Shown here one piece after another: positions 54,710 to 64,000 of a DNA stretch of 64,000 nt (within the stretch, counting starts at the first letter, position 1; the number at the start of each line of letters is the position of its first letter). The position numbers and the translations under genes were made by a program. The notes under the pieces were generated by a model. That model did not search any database, had not been told where the DNA came from, and saw only the letters and a list, made by a program, of their open reading frames with translations. The DNA is from Aegilops tauschii subsp. strangulata (lineage: Eukaryota > Streptophyta > Magnoliopsida > Poales > Poaceae): NCBI RefSeq assembly GCF_002575655.3, contig NC_053039.3, positions 377,123,633-377,187,632 on the forward strand. The letters are read 5' to 3'.

Positions 54710-54789
54710 TTTTCTATAAATTTGGTCAAATTTTATGAAGTTTGACTTCAGTCAAACCTAATATGCAGAGTAAATAAAAACAGAGGGAG

Positions 54790-55491
54790 TATCTTACTCC
54801 GTGACCAAGACGGAAGGGAAAAAGAGACAACTTATTGTTTATTTGAGCCGTTCAAGTATAATCATGTGGCGTTGCTTATTTCTCATTCCTCTCCAACCCT
54901 CTTCTCCATCGATCATGCCGCCCTTCGGTCGAGTCCATCCTCCCACATGCCTCATTTGAACATTCCGCCGAGTATCATTCGCATGTGGGCCTAGACCATG
55001 CTTGTATTTCCAATGTTGTAATTTGTTCGACATGCATACAAACAAACGGTTCATTTCGAGTTTCACTTTGCCTCCACTATGTGTCGCTTCCCATCTTAGT
55101 TTCGGCATCCCATTCGGTTCATGCCCCGACACATCTTGACGAGATCGATTGATGTTGAGAGATCAATTGCGTGTCGTGCAAGGAGATAAAGGTTTGGTCT
55201 GTTTCTATGATAGAAATGACCCGCGGGGGGGGGGGGGGGGGGGCGGGGGGTCTGTGGGGATCAGAGGGAGTATATTGTACGTTCATAAGCGGAACGAACG
55301 TATTGTACCCACCCTAGCACCATAGTCCTCTTTCAATCGATCTCCGGACCCCAAGATGAAATCGAGAGAGAACGAATGGGTGCATGTGTGATACCTAAGG
55401 CGGATTCAAAATTTTGAACCGGTGATCATAACATCCACAAATCATATATAAAGGGTATTCAATGTTCGTTTCGCTTTTGAACGTACAATAT
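54790..55491. other. Intergenic, no gene seen
   Basis: Includes a 19-G run (55225-55243) plus six more G after one C. The minus frame 54839-55132 has no recognised domain. Sequence around 55250-55310 contains tattgtacgttc, echoed inverted near 55470-55490. Confidence 0.45.
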
Positions 55492-56500
55492 ACTCCCTCC
55501 GATCCTTTCTAGTTCACATATAAGTTTTAGGGACAATTGCATTTTTACCCCTAGTTGGTTCCTACCCACGGGTTTTGCCCTTACTTTTCGAGCTTGCTCA
55601 GTTTTGCCCTTACTTTTTCCATCGAGGTCCCTCGAATGCCCTTTGACCGTTTGACCAAAACTTTGAAAATTCATAACTAATTCATATGAACTCAGAAAAA
55701 TGCAAATAAGATATCAAAATGTTCAGATAAACATTACCTTTATGTGCATATCATTTGCATTCAGGACAAAAGCACCCTTTAAACTACCTGAGGTAATTAA
55801 TGTTATTAACATTATTAAAAATAAAAAGGTATAAACAATATTTTTTTCATGAATGAAAATTACATGCAAATGTAGGTGATGTTTTCTGAACATCCCGATA
55901 TCTTATTTGCATTTTTCTGAGTTTGTATCAACTTGTTATAAAGTTTCCAAATAATGGTCAAAGTCGTTAGAACATTCTTAACAAGATGATACGAACTCAG
56001 AAAAATGCAAATAAGATATATGCATGTTTAGAAAACATCACCTACATTTGCATGTAATTTTTATTCATGAAAAAAATATTGTTTATACCTTTTTATTTTT
56101 AATAATGTTAATAAGATTAATTACCTCAGATAGTTTAAAGGGTGTTTTTTTCCTGAATGCAAATGATATGCACATAAAGGTAATGTTTATCTGAACATTT
56201 TGATATCTTATTTTCATTTTTCTCAGTTCATATGAATTAGTTATGAATTTTCAAAGTTTTGGTCAAACGGTCAAAGGGCATTCGAGGGACCACGACGGAA
56301 AAAGTAAGGCCAAAACTGAGCAAGCTCGAAAAGTAAGGGCAAAACCCGTGGGTAGGAACCAACTAGGGGTAAAAATGCAATTGTCCCTAAGTTTTTTATG
56401 TGTAGTCAAAGTATCTCTACTTTGATCAAACTTATAGAAAAAGTATCAAGATTGAACAACACCCAATCAATATTGTTAGATTCGTATGTACTCCTAGATT
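55492..56500. mobile_element. Older Stowaway-type MITE disrupted by a foldback element
   Basis: The left piece starts CTCCCTCCGATCCTTTCTAG near 55493; the right piece resumes at 56390 (gttttttatgtgtagtcaaag, tactttgatcaaac). The right terminus was not located exactly, so the end is approximate. Confidence 0.5.
55530..56387. mobile_element. 858-bp foldback element with very long inverted arms
   Basis: It begins GGGACAATTGCATTTTTACC and ends with the inverse, GGTAAAAATGCAATTGTCCC, flanked by TA on both sides (55528-55529 and 56388-56389). The two halves are complementary almost throughout (arms of about 425 bp, centre near 55958), with scattered mismatches. It has no coding capacity; the small frames are mirror images. 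A transcript would fold into one long hairpin and could feed small-RNA production. Confidence 0.88.
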
Positions 56501-57202
56501 TGTATTCAAACAGAGATGGTTTCCAATTTGTTTTCAACCACGTGAATGTGCTTGTTCCCGCGCATGCTCTTCCTACTAGGATTTCGCCACGTATAGCCAG
56601 TCCAATAGTAACTTTCTTTAAGCTCCCTGTCCAATAGTACTAGTGGAGTACTGACAACATCTGTAGTAGAGTATGAAGTGCTCATAGTACTCCCTCCTTC
56701 CATTTATATAGGGCCTATGTGGAGGAGAGAGATGTGAAAAAGTAAGGGGAGTGAGCTCTCATGCAAGAGCCTAGCTATATACGCATTCCTAGGTAAATAC
56801 AATAAATATGAAGAAAGAGATAGAGAGGAGATGGAAAAAGTACTAATACAATAGCCAACCTTATTTTTTTGCGGGAAATAGCCAACCTTATAGCCCACAC
56901 TACTGTATGAGTGCATATAGATGATGGCTATAGATGACATGGCAATTCCTTATAGCCATCGGCTGGCTATATTATTAACCATGCTCTAATGCGTTTTTCA
57001 AAACCGCCTTTGACTATTGACAAGATTAATAGCACATGAGATGTATAATGTAAAAATTATATCATTAGAAGCTCCTTTCACATACGAATTTGACCGTATG
57101 CTTTGTGTAAGTTGCATGTCATATATTATTACTCTAACATTTGGTCAAAGTTAGCCTTGAAAAACGCATTAGGCTCTGTAGATGGAAGAAGGGGGTAGTA
57201 GT
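56501..57202. other. Intergenic with MITE-like fragments
   Basis: A tactccctccttccatttat start near 56690 suggests another Stowaway-like end. The strings gcgtttttcaaaaccgcctttgac (about 56991) and tcaaagttagccttgaaaaacgc (about 57144) form an inverted pair around 130 bp of AT-rich DNA. No gene. Confidence 0.45.
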
Positions 57203-58570
57203 GTGATAACCCACAAGTATAGGGGATCGCAACAGTTTTTGAGGTTAGAGTATTCAACCCAAATTTATAGATTCCACACAAGGGGAGCCAAAGAATATTT
57301 GAAGGTATTAGCAACTGAGTTGTCAATTCAACCACACCTGGCGATTAATTATCCGCAGCAAGTAATCAGTAGCACAGTAATATGATAGTTTTGATAGTAG
57401 TGACAACAACAATAGTAATAGTAACAGTGATGATAGCAGTAGTAACTTAGCGGAATCAATAAGGATAAATTCGTAGGCATTGGATCGGTAACTTGTTGGA
57501 TGATATTCATCATGTGACAGTTATAACCTAGGGCGATAAGGCACTAGCTCCAGTTCATTGATATAATGTAGGCATGTATTCCGTAAATAGTCATACGTGC
57601 TTTATTAAAAGAACTTGCATGACACCTTTTGTCCTACCCTCTCGTGGCAGCGGGGTCCATATTGAAAACTAAGGGAAATTAAGGCCTCCTTTTAATAGAG
57701 AACCGGAACAAAGCATTAACACATAGTGAATACATGAACTCCTCAAACTACGGTCATCACCGGGAGTGGACCCGGTTGTTGTCACTCCGGGGTTGCCGGA
57801 TCATAACACGTAGTAGGTGACTATAACTTGCAAGATCGGATCTAAAACATGGATATAATGATGAATTCATAAACGGTTCAGATCTGAGTTCATGGAACCC
57901 GGGTCCAAAGTGAGAAGCATTAACCATAGCAAACTCATAGCAACATCAATCTAAGAACACAGTGGATACTAGGGATCAGGCCCTAACAAAACTAACTCGA
58001 TTACATGATAAATCGCATCCAACTCCTCACCGACCAGCAAGCCTACGAAGGAATTACTCACTCCTGGTGGGGAGCATCATAAAATTGGCGATGGAGATAG
58101 GTTGGTGATGACGAAGAACGAAGATCCCCCTCTCCGGAGCCCCAAACGGACTCCAGATCTGCCCTCCCGAGGAAGAACGGGGCTTGGCGGCGGCTCCGTC
58201 TCGTGGATCGTGATAATTCTTTCTCCCTGATTTTTTCTGGAATAATGTGATTTTACAGTATCAGCGGGGCCACCAGGTGGGTACAACCCAGCTGGGCGCG
58301 CCAGGAGAGGGGGGCGCGCCCTGGTGGGTTGTGCCCACCCAGGGGCCCCTCTCTGGTGGGTCTTGGCTCCATAAATTCTTATTATTGGTATAAAAAATCC
58401 TTGCAAAGTTTCGTTCCATTCCGAGAACTTTTATTTCTGCACAAAAACAACACCATGGTAGTTCTGCTGAAAATAGCGTCAGTCCGGGGTTAGTTCATTC
58501 AAATCATGCAAATTAGAGTCCAAAACAAGAGGAAAAGCATGAAAAAAGTAGATACGTCGGAGACGTATCA
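57203..58570 (-). mobile_element. Solo LTR, Gypsy-like
   Basis: On the minus strand it begins TGATACGTCTCCGACGTATC (from 58570) and ends ...ATACTTGTGGGTTATCA (57203). Perfect target duplications TAGTG lie at 57198-57202 and 58571-58575. Its start and its ggcgcgccctggtggg segment resemble the LTRs at 32616 and 38390, but most of the rest differs, so it is a related, separate family. The internal part has been lost. Confidence 0.93.
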
Positions 58571-58712
58571 TAGTGGAAGTGGATCCTCTGACGTAGGTAT
58601 CCCTGCCTTACCCTCCCTTTCGGTCACTTACTGGTGGACCCCATGCTTGCTAGGCCCCGCATGTCAGTTACTCAATGGGTTCGGCCACGTCAGGGGATCC
58701 TCATCCGTAGTA

Positions 58713-58756
58713 TACTCCCTCTGTTTTTATTTACTCCACATAAAATGGAGGGAGTG
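58713..58756. mobile_element. Very short Stowaway MITE relic
   Basis: CTCCCTCTGTTTTTATTTAC opposite GGAGGGAG with almost no interior. TA is on the left; the right flank is TG. Internally deleted. Confidence 0.55.
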
Positions 58757-59088
58757 GTACTATAAATGATGCGTGCGGGGGAGGGGAAGGGACGTTGGTT
58801 TGCTCTCAACTACGGTCCCACAAGCGAGCGAAAACGCAAGACGAAGCGCGTTCCATTCGGTGAGCGACATGGAGGGTCCAGCGTGCCGGGGTGCAACCGA
58901 ACGCGACAAGAGCGATGTACAGTCAAAACCGATTGACCGGTCGTCACCGGAACTACTATTCACACCAGAACCTTCGCTGCTCGGCCTACGCCAGCCACTG
59001 CCCCAAAACCACACCTCCTTTCCAGCCCATTCCCCCACCTTTCGATCCCCTAGCCCGCATCAAGCATCCCCTAGTTCGCCGAAAAGCC

Positions 59089-59916
59089 ATGGTGCGCCGC
59101 AAGATCACGTACTACAAGATGCTGACGCCGGAGCGCCGCGCAGAAATCACGGTGGCGGTCGGGGCCACAGACCTCCGTTCCCAAGCTCGCTTTGCGGCGG
59201 GCCAATCCCAGAGTTCTCTAGAGCCAAGCTACGAGGAGGAAGCCGATCCAATGTTCATGGCGGAGGTCGCGGCGCAGAAGGCCCCCGATGGGTATGAGAC
59301 GATGGATGTCGACTTCGTGCCGGCGTCCGGGTCCCCCATGGTGCAGGCGGACCAGCGGTTCAACCTGGCGATACTAAAGGAGGACCGGGAGGCAGAGGCT
59401 CAACTCGACGCGGAGCGCGCGCATACCGCTGCCATCGAGGCTCTCCTGTAGGCGGAACCGGATGTCGTGGATGTGAACCGGGCGGCAAAGGCTCAACTTG
59501 AGGCCGAGCGCACGGATGCCGCTGCCATCGAGGCCCTCCTGCAGGCGGAACCGGATGTCCTGGACTTGAACCGAGCGGCGGAGGCTCAACTCAACGCAGA
59601 GCGCACGGATGCCGCTGCCATCGAGGCCCTCCTGCAGGCGGAACTAGATGTCCTAGACTTGAACCGGGCGGCGGAGGCTCAACTCGACGCGGAGCGCGCG
59701 GATGCCGCTGCCATCGAGGCCCTCCCGCAGGCGGAACCGAACGTCCTTGACTTGAACCGGGCGGTGCTCTCGTCCGTGCAGAGCGCCGGCACGCTCCACG
59801 TGAACAAGTAGCTGGAGGCCGAGGACAACCACGGTGCGGAGACACACGGCAGCAGCTACGGCTGGTTCGCGCCGGCAGCCAAAGACGACGAGGCCGTCTC
59901 GTTCCATGAGCAGTGA
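59089..59916 (+). pseudogene. Unidentified protein gene with coding tandem repeats and two TAG stops
   Basis: One frame runs from ATG 59089 (MVRRKITYYKMLTPERRAE) to TGA at 59914-59916, 275 codons, broken by TAG at 59449-59451 and 59809-59811. At the first, sibling repeats have CAG in the same place, so it is a Gln-to-stop change. At the second, AAG-TAG-CTG also fits a lost CAG. The N-terminus is basic, then comes a region with ETMDVDFVP, then 31-residue repeats (AEPDVLDLNRAAEAQL, AERTDAAAIEALLQ), rich in Ala, Glu and Leu and likely helical or coiled-coil. The tail is SYGWFAPAAKDDEAVSFHEQ. No family recognised. The open frame continues upstream to 58891. A short N-terminal product (about 120 aa) could still be made. 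Confidence 0.6.
59374..59772 (+). repeat. 93-bp in-frame tandem repeat
   Basis: Units start at 59452, 59545, 59638 and (partial) 59731, with an earlier partial unit from 59374. Each is 31 codons, so unit number can change without frameshift. Adjacent units differ at a few codons (for example QAEPDVLD, QAELDVLD, QAEPNVLD). Confidence 0.95.
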
Positions 59917-62199
59917 TAGTTTTTCTTTATGTTGTTGTTTTTAGGGATATTTTACTGTGTAAAAACATATATTGTTATGCAAGTCGCCTGACTTTCATCA
60001 TTTGGGTCAGTCTACCATTTCAGGCGATTGGATGAATATTCTACGTCTCCTAACCCTTCTTCCTCACCTCTTCTTCTTCCCCAACAGACTACCGCACGGG
60101 CCGTACGGATCCTCCCCAACATGCGGTTGGATAAACATACTGTATGAACGAAAATTATGGGTCAGCGGTAGGATGGCTGAGTTTGGTTTGTTCACATGCG
60201 GTAGCACGTGTCAGTGAGGGTGCGTTCCCTTGGTTGGGTTTCCTGCGTGCAGGAGCGACTGTGTGAGGGTGCGGTGCGACCGCGGCATGCAGGAGCGATC
60301 GTGTGAGGGTGCGGTGCGACCGCGACAGCTGTGCGCCAGTGTACCTCCTTTTCATTTTGAAAACTTTAGGCAAGCTTGGCAAAATTGTGTTGCGAAGTAT
60401 GGCAATGCAAGGCCTAGACCCAGACAGGATAAGTACGTACGTACTAGGAGTACTAGTGTTAAAAAAGAAAGGCGGGGTTTTCCTTCGCAGGATTAATCGA
60501 TACAAATCCTCATTTGACATGTCAATTAATGCATTTTTTTTCGCCAAAGCCCAAAGAGCTAACCATCTCACTCCTCATCGCTTGATTAATGCAGTGCCAT
60601 GCAAACCAACCTTCTCACTTCCGCATGCATGCAAGGGTATATTAATGTCCTTGGTTGCTAGTACGAGGCAAACCCCATCAATTTTGTCTCGATTAGTGTT
60701 AGTGGCCTTTTGAAAATTGTAATTTTGATATACTAGCCTTGTGTACAAAAAAATGGAGGTAGTAACTATTTGAGTTCCTTCCCCATTGCGGTGACGTCGA
60801 TGATATCTCGAACGTTGTGGCTTGGCGAAGTGCGTTCGACGGAGAACACCATTGAGGGAGACCACGGTAAGTCATTCGCAAGTGCCGCCTGCAAGCCAAG
60901 ACAACCACCTTATTTGCATCCAGGAAGTCCGTTGAACCAAAGGACGCGTAAATGTACTAGTCCTACTAGTACACAATAGCGTCGTCCGTCTAGCTTAGTG
61001 CGGTGAGGTGGTTTCTCGAAGAAGACGATGGAGAAGCGGAGTCAGCGAAGAGTGAAATGATGGTTGCTTCGTCCGTGCTTTGTGATTTGACGCCTCACTG
61101 CTTTGTGATTTGTGATAGAAGGGATAGGGGAGTAGACTCTGTGCTATATACTGTACATGCGTCCAAGCACGGGAGAAAGAGGAGAGACGTTGCATTTTTC
61201 TATTCCTTCAATCAATCAATCAGGGAGCTTCAGTTCCATCTTTTTGGCTTTGGCAACACCATCCACAATGGTTCCCATCGATGCCAAAAGCTATTTTCAC
61301 ATTTGGCTACACATTGTGGATGCCCTTAATCGTACCACTTGGTTTTGCTCCTGTGTGCTATCTATACAAATCTCAATTATATTGATCTAAAAATTATAGA
61401 ATTAATATTAGTAAAAAGGAGGTGATTTTGTCGCGCGGATGGCGGGGGAGGTTTCTTATTTTTAGAGGATGTTGGCCTGGCGGTTTGCTAACATGCGGTC
61501 CCACGTGTTAGTGCTTTACCAAGCCGATTCGCGTCCCACATGAGGCAGAATAACAGCAGAAGCAACACGTGGTTAACTTGAAGAAGATGAGGGAGAAGCA
61601 GATTCAGCAACGAGTGAAATGATGGTTGCTTCGTCCCTCCAACTTCTTTTTTTAGCATTATTACTTCGTCCCTCCAACTTAACTGCGGGAAAGGTGCAGC
61701 TTTATGATTTGACGCCTCATTGCTCATTACTACGCCGGCGCCATGACTGGGGTGATTCACCCCTGCTGCTCTGCACTGTATTTCGGTATGGCACATGGAC
61801 CCGGTAGCTTGATGTCCCACATGTCGGCGAAAGGGACTAGAACATTTATGGAAGTGAGCGCTCCACTCTTACGCGGAGGAGTACACGACACGGCAGCCCA
61901 GTGAACTATCACTTGTACTGTATAGTACTATAGTTTTGCTGTTTCGCACAATCCATCGATACAAACCCGATTGAACAGGAAAGGGCGGGATTTTTCCCGC
62001 ACGGTAGATGATACTGGTCATACACTTCAAAGGCAATTTTAATGTGTGCAAACTGAATAATTAAGTAACAATATGATATCTAGTAAAAATAAAAACACAT
62101 ATGATTTATTGTGTTAGAGTGTAGTAGTAGTGTTGTATTGCATAGTTGTTAGATGTAACATGTGAGAACATGTCGAGATGTAATTTTGGAGGGCCTATA
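59917..62199. other. Intergenic with dispersed short repeats, no gene seen
   Basis: Two stretches echo each other and the flanks of the LTR element: 60180-60500 (gtgcggtgcgaccgcgacag, tgtacctccttttca) and 61480-62000 (acatgcggtcccacgtgtta, caatccatcgatacaaaccc). A near-duplicate pair, gagtgaaatgatggttgcttcgtcc, occurs at about 61050 and 61611. Frames here have no recognised domain. Confidence 0.5.
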
Positions 62200-62534
62200 G
62201 AGAGAAAAGCGTAATACGGTCACAGAACTTCAGAATACGCTCATTACGGTCACTATATACGTTTTGCGGTGATTATACGGTCACTTGCTCACCGTTCAGC
62301 ATTGGATTGCAGTCTGTTGACCGGCCAAATAGTCTGCGTGGCACCATGTTGACTAGTTAAATTGACCATGTTCCTTGTGGGTCCCACCTGCCAGTTCGCA
62401 TAGAAAAAAGGTCAGATAAACACAAATTTACGCAGGCGCGACAAGAATCCAACCCGTGCGCGGGAATCACTTGGTTGTGTATGTGTCTGTCAGGGCCTGA
62501 TGTGTGCGCATGCACGTGTAGGTTGAGCACTTGA

Positions 62535-62755
62535 GCGTGAGAGTGTGTGTTGGTCATGTGGTGTGTGCATGCATGCATGCGTGTGTGCGTGTGAGTGTTG
62601 CGTGCGTGCGTGGCTGCGTGTGTATGTGTGAGTGTTGCGTGCGTGCGTGCCTGTGTGTGTATGTGTGAGTGTTGCGTGCGTGCGTGGCTGCATGTGTTCG
62701 TGTGAGTGTTGCGTGCATGCAGTTTGTGTGCATGCGTGCGTGTGTGTATAATCAC
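62535..62755. repeat. GT-rich minisatellite
   Basis: Units of gtgagtgttgcgtgcgtgcg plus tggctgcgtgtgtatgt repeat four to five times. It produces a His/Thr-rich minus-strand frame that is not a gene. Confidence 0.9.
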
Positions 62756-62882
62756 CACACCAGCTCCTGTGTGTTAAACAGACGGCTCAGCATACCAATA
62801 CAAGGCCACCTTGTCCGCTGTGCCCGCGGTCATGACTTCGAACCACCGTCCAATATTTTTTTGTCGTTTGTTTTCATTCTTA

Positions 62883-63116
62883 CTAGCAAGATGCCCGTGC
62901 ATTGCACGTAACATTAAGATGCATTTGTATGACTAGTTTATCTTGTGAGAGAAAAGGATGAACGAGGGAAAGCCTTATTTGCAAATGTGGAGAGGTGTGT
63001 GGGTACCTTTTTGCAAAATTGCCATAGTTTCCTTCCTACCCGTCAGATATAAATCGGATGGCCTATATTGCAGGATGGCAGGCACACCATCATCACCAAC
63101 TCTGTTTTTTATAAGA
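62883..63116 (-). mobile_element. Helitron-like short unit (copy H4)
   Basis: On the minus strand TCTTATAAAAAACAGAG (from 63116) to GCATCTTGCTAG (62883) followed by T. It is nearly the same as H1 over its full 234 bp and has identical end points, which supports these as the true unit ends. Confidence 0.7.
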
Positions 63117-63338
63117 GTGTAGAGTAGATACAAGCCGACAGGTGGGCCCAATGGTAGTGAGATAATGTGATGCAACACTAGAGATGCCACGTGGAGCGTT
63201 TAACTGGTCAACTAGTCGTGTCTTGAGCAAATACAGAGCTGTACGGTGAGCCCGTGGCTGTATAATAACCACAAAACGTAAATGGTGACCGTAATGAGTG
63301 GATTCTGAAGTCCAATGTACGTATCGTGCTTTCGCTTC

Positions 63339-64000
63339 AAATACAATGATCGTCACTGTATATATCGCGAGAGAAAGATGAAACATGCGTGAATGTGCCG
63401 GGGGCTTACTTTTAGAGGACCTGGAGATAGTTTGTGTGCGTACGTGAAAGGGGCGTAGAGGGGGTGTATGCGATGGAGAGAGAGATGCTCTTCGTTTCTC
63501 TTTATTATGACTAACTTTATATATAGTATAAAAATATAAAAATTCACAGTGCGGAATAAATATCATTGTGGGCACCATGCAATGCAAATTAACGTTCATA
63601 CTCCTCCATATAACTTTGTAATGTTGTATATATGTAGAAATTCTAAAATAATTTTTTAGCCACACTTTATTCAAAAGGAATGTTGTATGCGAAATAAACG
63701 TGAAGAGATGGCTTTTAGATCAATGGAGTACGTGATGTAACATGTGTGAATGTGTATTTGATGTATTTGGCAGGGCCTAGAGAGGTATGTGTGTGTATTA
63801 CGTATTCGAGAGAGGCATGGATAGAGGGGCCGGCGGGGGGAGGGGGCGTGGGAGAGATAGCACGAGAAATGAGAGAGGTCTAGAGAGAGAGATGAATATG
63901 ATGTCACAGCGAGAGATTCCCTTGAGTGTGTATATGCAAGGGGGGAGGGGATAGAGGCACGAGGAGAATTTTTTTGTGTGGTGTCTGTGTTGGTATGTGT
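63339..64000. other. Window end, no gene seen
   Basis: AT-rich, then GA-rich from 63830. The phrase gaaacatgcgtgaatgtg (63380) recurs in modified form at about 63738, 62157 and 40330, so this is part of a dispersed repeat. The minus frames have no domain. Confidence 0.45.

Larger units (their letters stand above)
42146..54789. mobile_element. Stowaway MITE split by a CACTA element and Helitron-like units
   Basis: The left piece is 42146-42208 (starts CTCCCTCTGTTTTTATTTAC), the middle about 53970-54092 and the right 54710-54789 (ends GTAAATAAAAACAGAGGGAG). TA flanks lie at 42144-42145 and 54790-54791. Joined, the pieces make a Stowaway element of about 265 bp with good terminal inverted repeats. 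This dates the MITE as older than both insertions. Confidence 0.85.
62200..63338. mobile_element. Candidate element with about 100-150-bp terminal inverted repeats
   Basis: The left arm (about 62200-62345, with cgtaatacggtcac and ctcattacggtcact) pairs with the right arm (about 63183-63338, with ggtgaccgtaatgag and gattctgaagtcc). Arms are imperfect. Between them lie a GT-rich minisatellite and the Helitron-like unit H4. The long arms suggest a Mutator-like element, but no 9-bp target duplication was confirmed. Confidence 0.5.

Noticed and set aside
62357..62758. His/Thr-rich 133-codon ORF
   Set aside because: Translation of a GT-rich minisatellite.

Overview
The window is plant nuclear DNA, almost certainly from a Triticeae grass (wheat, Aegilops or barley type). 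The evidence is dense nested transposons of kinds typical of large grass genomes (CACTA, Gypsy-like LTR elements opening with TGATACGTCTCC, Stowaway MITEs, Helitron-like units), plus split plant genes with GT..AG introns and GC-rich first exons. Nothing bacterial was seen: no operons, rRNA, CRISPR or origin.

Layout. 1-813 is the end of a CACTA transposon. 814-10175 is the genic island: a four-exon methyl-CpG-binding-domain gene of MBD8 type on the minus strand (2958-8808) and a single-exon PORR-domain organellar RNA-binding protein on the plus strand (8970-10175). They lie head to head about 160 bp apart and probably share a bidirectional promoter. A broken copy of the MBD8 exon-3 end lies just downstream of that gene (1810-2195). 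10390-13130 is a decayed L1-type LINE. 14057-14660 is a remnant of a B3-like gene. 14834-21666 holds two opposed LTR fragments; the first is split by a complete CACTA element (15924-20800, TSD ACT) that carries a spliced B3-domain gene. 21667-25600 begins with a CACTAC terminus and is built of minisatellites and three divergent long repeats. 26033-26713 is a two-exon GRF zinc-finger membrane protein gene, convergent with a ruined TNP2-type CACTA transposase (27208-31575, minus) that is interrupted by a hAT-like element (29742-30562).

32616-39977 is a full-length non-autonomous LTR retrotransposon (TSD TGAGT), with one gag-position ORF and a nested solo LTR (37210-38108, TSD GAGTG). 42209-53966 is an 11.8-kb CACTA element (TSD TTG) inserted into a Stowaway MITE that is also split by a cluster of Helitron-like units. 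It encodes a TNP2 transposase, a second long ORF ending in an Ulp1-like domain, and a small RNase H1 N-terminal-domain protein with a C-terminal membrane segment. 54790-64000 holds an 858-bp perfect-looking foldback element, a solo LTR (57203-58570, TSD TAGTG), an unidentified ORF with 93-bp coding repeats and two TAG stops, and long inverted repeats with no clear genes.

Only the MBD8-like, PORR, GRF and B3 genes look potentially functional. The transposase genes carry frameshifts, several in G runs, and stop codons, many of which look like C-to-T changes at CHG or CG sites. All splice sites were placed by eye. Family names rest on recognised motifs; no database search was run.
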